Positions 6,677-7,792 of a DNA stretch of 7,792 nucleotides are shown here, piece by piece (the first letter of the stretch is position 1; every line of letters begins with the position of its first letter). Under the pieces are notes generated by a model that was not told where the DNA came from, searched no databases, and was given only the letters and a program-made list of their open reading frames with translations. Both the position numbers and the translations under genes were made by a program. Source of the stretch: Desulfobacula sp. (GTDB taxonomy: Bacteria; Desulfobacterota; Desulfobacteria; Desulfobacterales; Desulfobacteraceae); contig JAQICW010000751.1 in assembly GCA_027858355.1 (NCBI GenBank), forward strand, positions 1 to 7,792, read 5' to 3'.

Positions 6677-7768
6677 ATGATGGACAAAATATTCATGAAA
6701 AAGGATTTTCTCAACACAATTACCAGAACCATCTTTGATTTTGGAATGTTTCAAAATAAAGACAGGATCCTGGTGGCAGTATCAGGTGGACCGGATTCTG
6801 TTGCCCTTTTGTTGTCCCTGTTGGGCCTTAAAGAAAATTATGGCATAACTATTGCAATTGCCCACTTGAACCATATGCTTAGGCAAGAGGAATCCATAAG
6901 GGATGAAGCCTTTGTAAAAATGCTTGCAGACAAACTTGATCTGCCGTTTTTTAATGAACAAAAAGATGTAACAGCTTATGCTAAAAAACATCGCCTATCC
7001 ATTGAAGAAGCCGGCCGAAAGGTCAGATACCATTTTTTTAACCAGGTTGCCAGAAACCATGGATACACAAAAATTGCCACGGGCCACAACAAAGACGACA
7101 ATGTAGAACTGGTATTGATGAACCTGTTAAGGGGAGCCGGTCCCAAAGGGCTTTGCGGCATCCCGCCATTCAGGGACGGCAGATATATCAGGCCCTTGAT
7201 CCGGGTGTCTAAACGAAGTATCCTTGATTTTTTAAAAAATAAAAAACAGGAATATATGCTTGATTCTTCAAACACTGATATGGCGTATTTAAGAAATAAA
7301 ATCAGGTACAAACTGATTCCTTATCTTCAGGCAGAATACAATCCAAAAATTACGGACAGCCTGGACAGGCTGAGCAATATATTAAAACAGGAAGAAGACT
7401 TCTGGGAAATTGAAACCAAAAAAACATTTCTTTCCTGTTTGATCAAATCAGAAACATCCTGCCTTGTGTTTTCAAAACCTGAAATGACAAACCTTCACCC
7501 GGCTATTTTAAACCGGGTATTTAGAAAGGCAATTCAAAAGATCAAAAAAGATTTAAAGAGCATTTCCCATGCCCATATAAATGATATTGTTGAATTTTGT
7601 TTTAATACACCCTCGGGCATAAGCCTGGATTTGCCCGGTCAAATCAGGGTCTATAAAAATAAAAATACCATTATGATTAAAAAAGAAATGAAATCCTTAA
7701 GGGAAATCGGAAAAAAAGAAAACCAATTAAGGCTAAAGGCTAAGGAAAAACAAGGCAACGAAAGCTAA
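6677..7768 (+). CDS. tilS: tRNA(Ile)-lysidine synthase, short form
   Basis: TilS uses ATP to attach lysine to C34 of the CAU anticodon of a tRNA-Ile. This changes its reading from AUG to AUA and its charging from Met to Ile. The N-terminal PP-loop (N-type ATP pyrophosphatase) domain is complete: SGGPDS at residues 36-41, HLNH at 63-66, GHNKDDN from 136, then the LRGAGPKGLCGIPP segment and an IRPLI strand. It totals 363 residues from the ATG at 6677, shorter than E. coli TilS (432). The C-terminal part lacks a clear full-length TilS C-terminal domain and ends in a Lys/Glu-rich tail. The start is uncertain: ATG at 6677, 6680 or 6695, none with a strong ribosome binding site. I chose 6677 because it follows the mqnD TGA by one base, which fits coupled translation; a TTG at 6641 inside mqnD is less likely. 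In many bacteria tilS is followed by ftsH, which would lie past the right edge. Only 24 bases without features follow the stop. Confidence 0.93.
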   Translation: MMDKIFMKKDFLNTITRTIFDFGMFQNKDRILVAVSGGPDSVALLLSLLGLKENYGITIAIAHLNHMLRQEESIRDEAFVKMLADKLDLPFFNEQKDVTAYAKKHRLSIEEAGRKVRYHFFNQVARNHGYTKIATGHNKDDNVELVLMNLLRGAGPKGLCGIPPFRDGRYIRPLIRVSKRSILDFLKNKKQEYMLDSSNTDMAYLRNKIRYKLIPYLQAEYNPKITDSLDRLSNILKQEEDFWEIETKKTFLSCLIKSETSCLVFSKPEMTNLHPAILNRVFRKAIQKIKKDLKSISHAHINDIVEFCFNTPSGISLDLPGQIRVYKNKNTIMIKKEMKSLREIGKKENQLRLKAKEKQGNES

Positions 7769-7792
7769 AATTTTTTCTTGTATATTCAGATT

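Noticed and set aside
7729..7745. Short direct repeat AGGCTAA AGGCTAA near the tilS end
   Set aside because: Two 7-base copies within a Lys-rich coding tail are easily explained by codon repetition and have no sign of an attachment site.

Overview
The window holds five protein-coding genes and no RNA genes, insertion sequences or CRISPR arrays that I can see. Base composition is moderately AT-rich, most clearly in the tilS end. The gene content is UvrA, the futalosine-pathway menaquinone enzyme MqnD, a TilS without the long C-terminal domains, a YhaN-type ATPase and a phytochelatin-synthase-like protein. This suggests an anaerobic, menaquinone-using bacterium, most plausibly a Desulfobacterota (Desulfobacterales-like) sulfate reducer. 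That placement is inferred from the general character of the proteins and not from any marker gene.

Layout. Positions 1-1937 (+) are the C-terminal part of a large SMC/Rad50-like ATPase of the YhaN family, cut by the left edge. It converges, across a 39-base gap, on a minus-strand pair. That pair is uvrA (5677 to 2729) followed by a 251-residue phytochelatin-synthase-like cysteine peptidase (2732 to 1977), joined by an ATGA stop/start overlap. A 140-base divergent intergenic region (5678-5817) carries candidate promoters for both directions and a short palindrome. On the plus strand follow mqnD (5818-6675) and tilS (6677-7768), one base apart and probably cotranscribed. The window ends 24 bases after tilS.

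How the genes fit together. UvrA and the YhaN-type ATPase both concern DNA metabolism (UvrA damage recognition; YhaN usually pairs with a YhaO/SbcD-type nuclease, which would lie off the left edge). They face each other, so they are neighbours and not one operon. MqnD (menaquinone precursor synthesis) and TilS (lysidine modification of tRNA-Ile) are housekeeping genes with no obvious shared pathway. The least ordinary arrangement is the coupling of a papain-like phytochelatin-synthase-family enzyme to uvrA. Its catalytic Gln, Cys, His and Asp are all in place, and the short Gln-Cys and His-Asp spacings match the family. I found no clear sign of an unknown multi-gene system; most of the window is core metabolism and repair.
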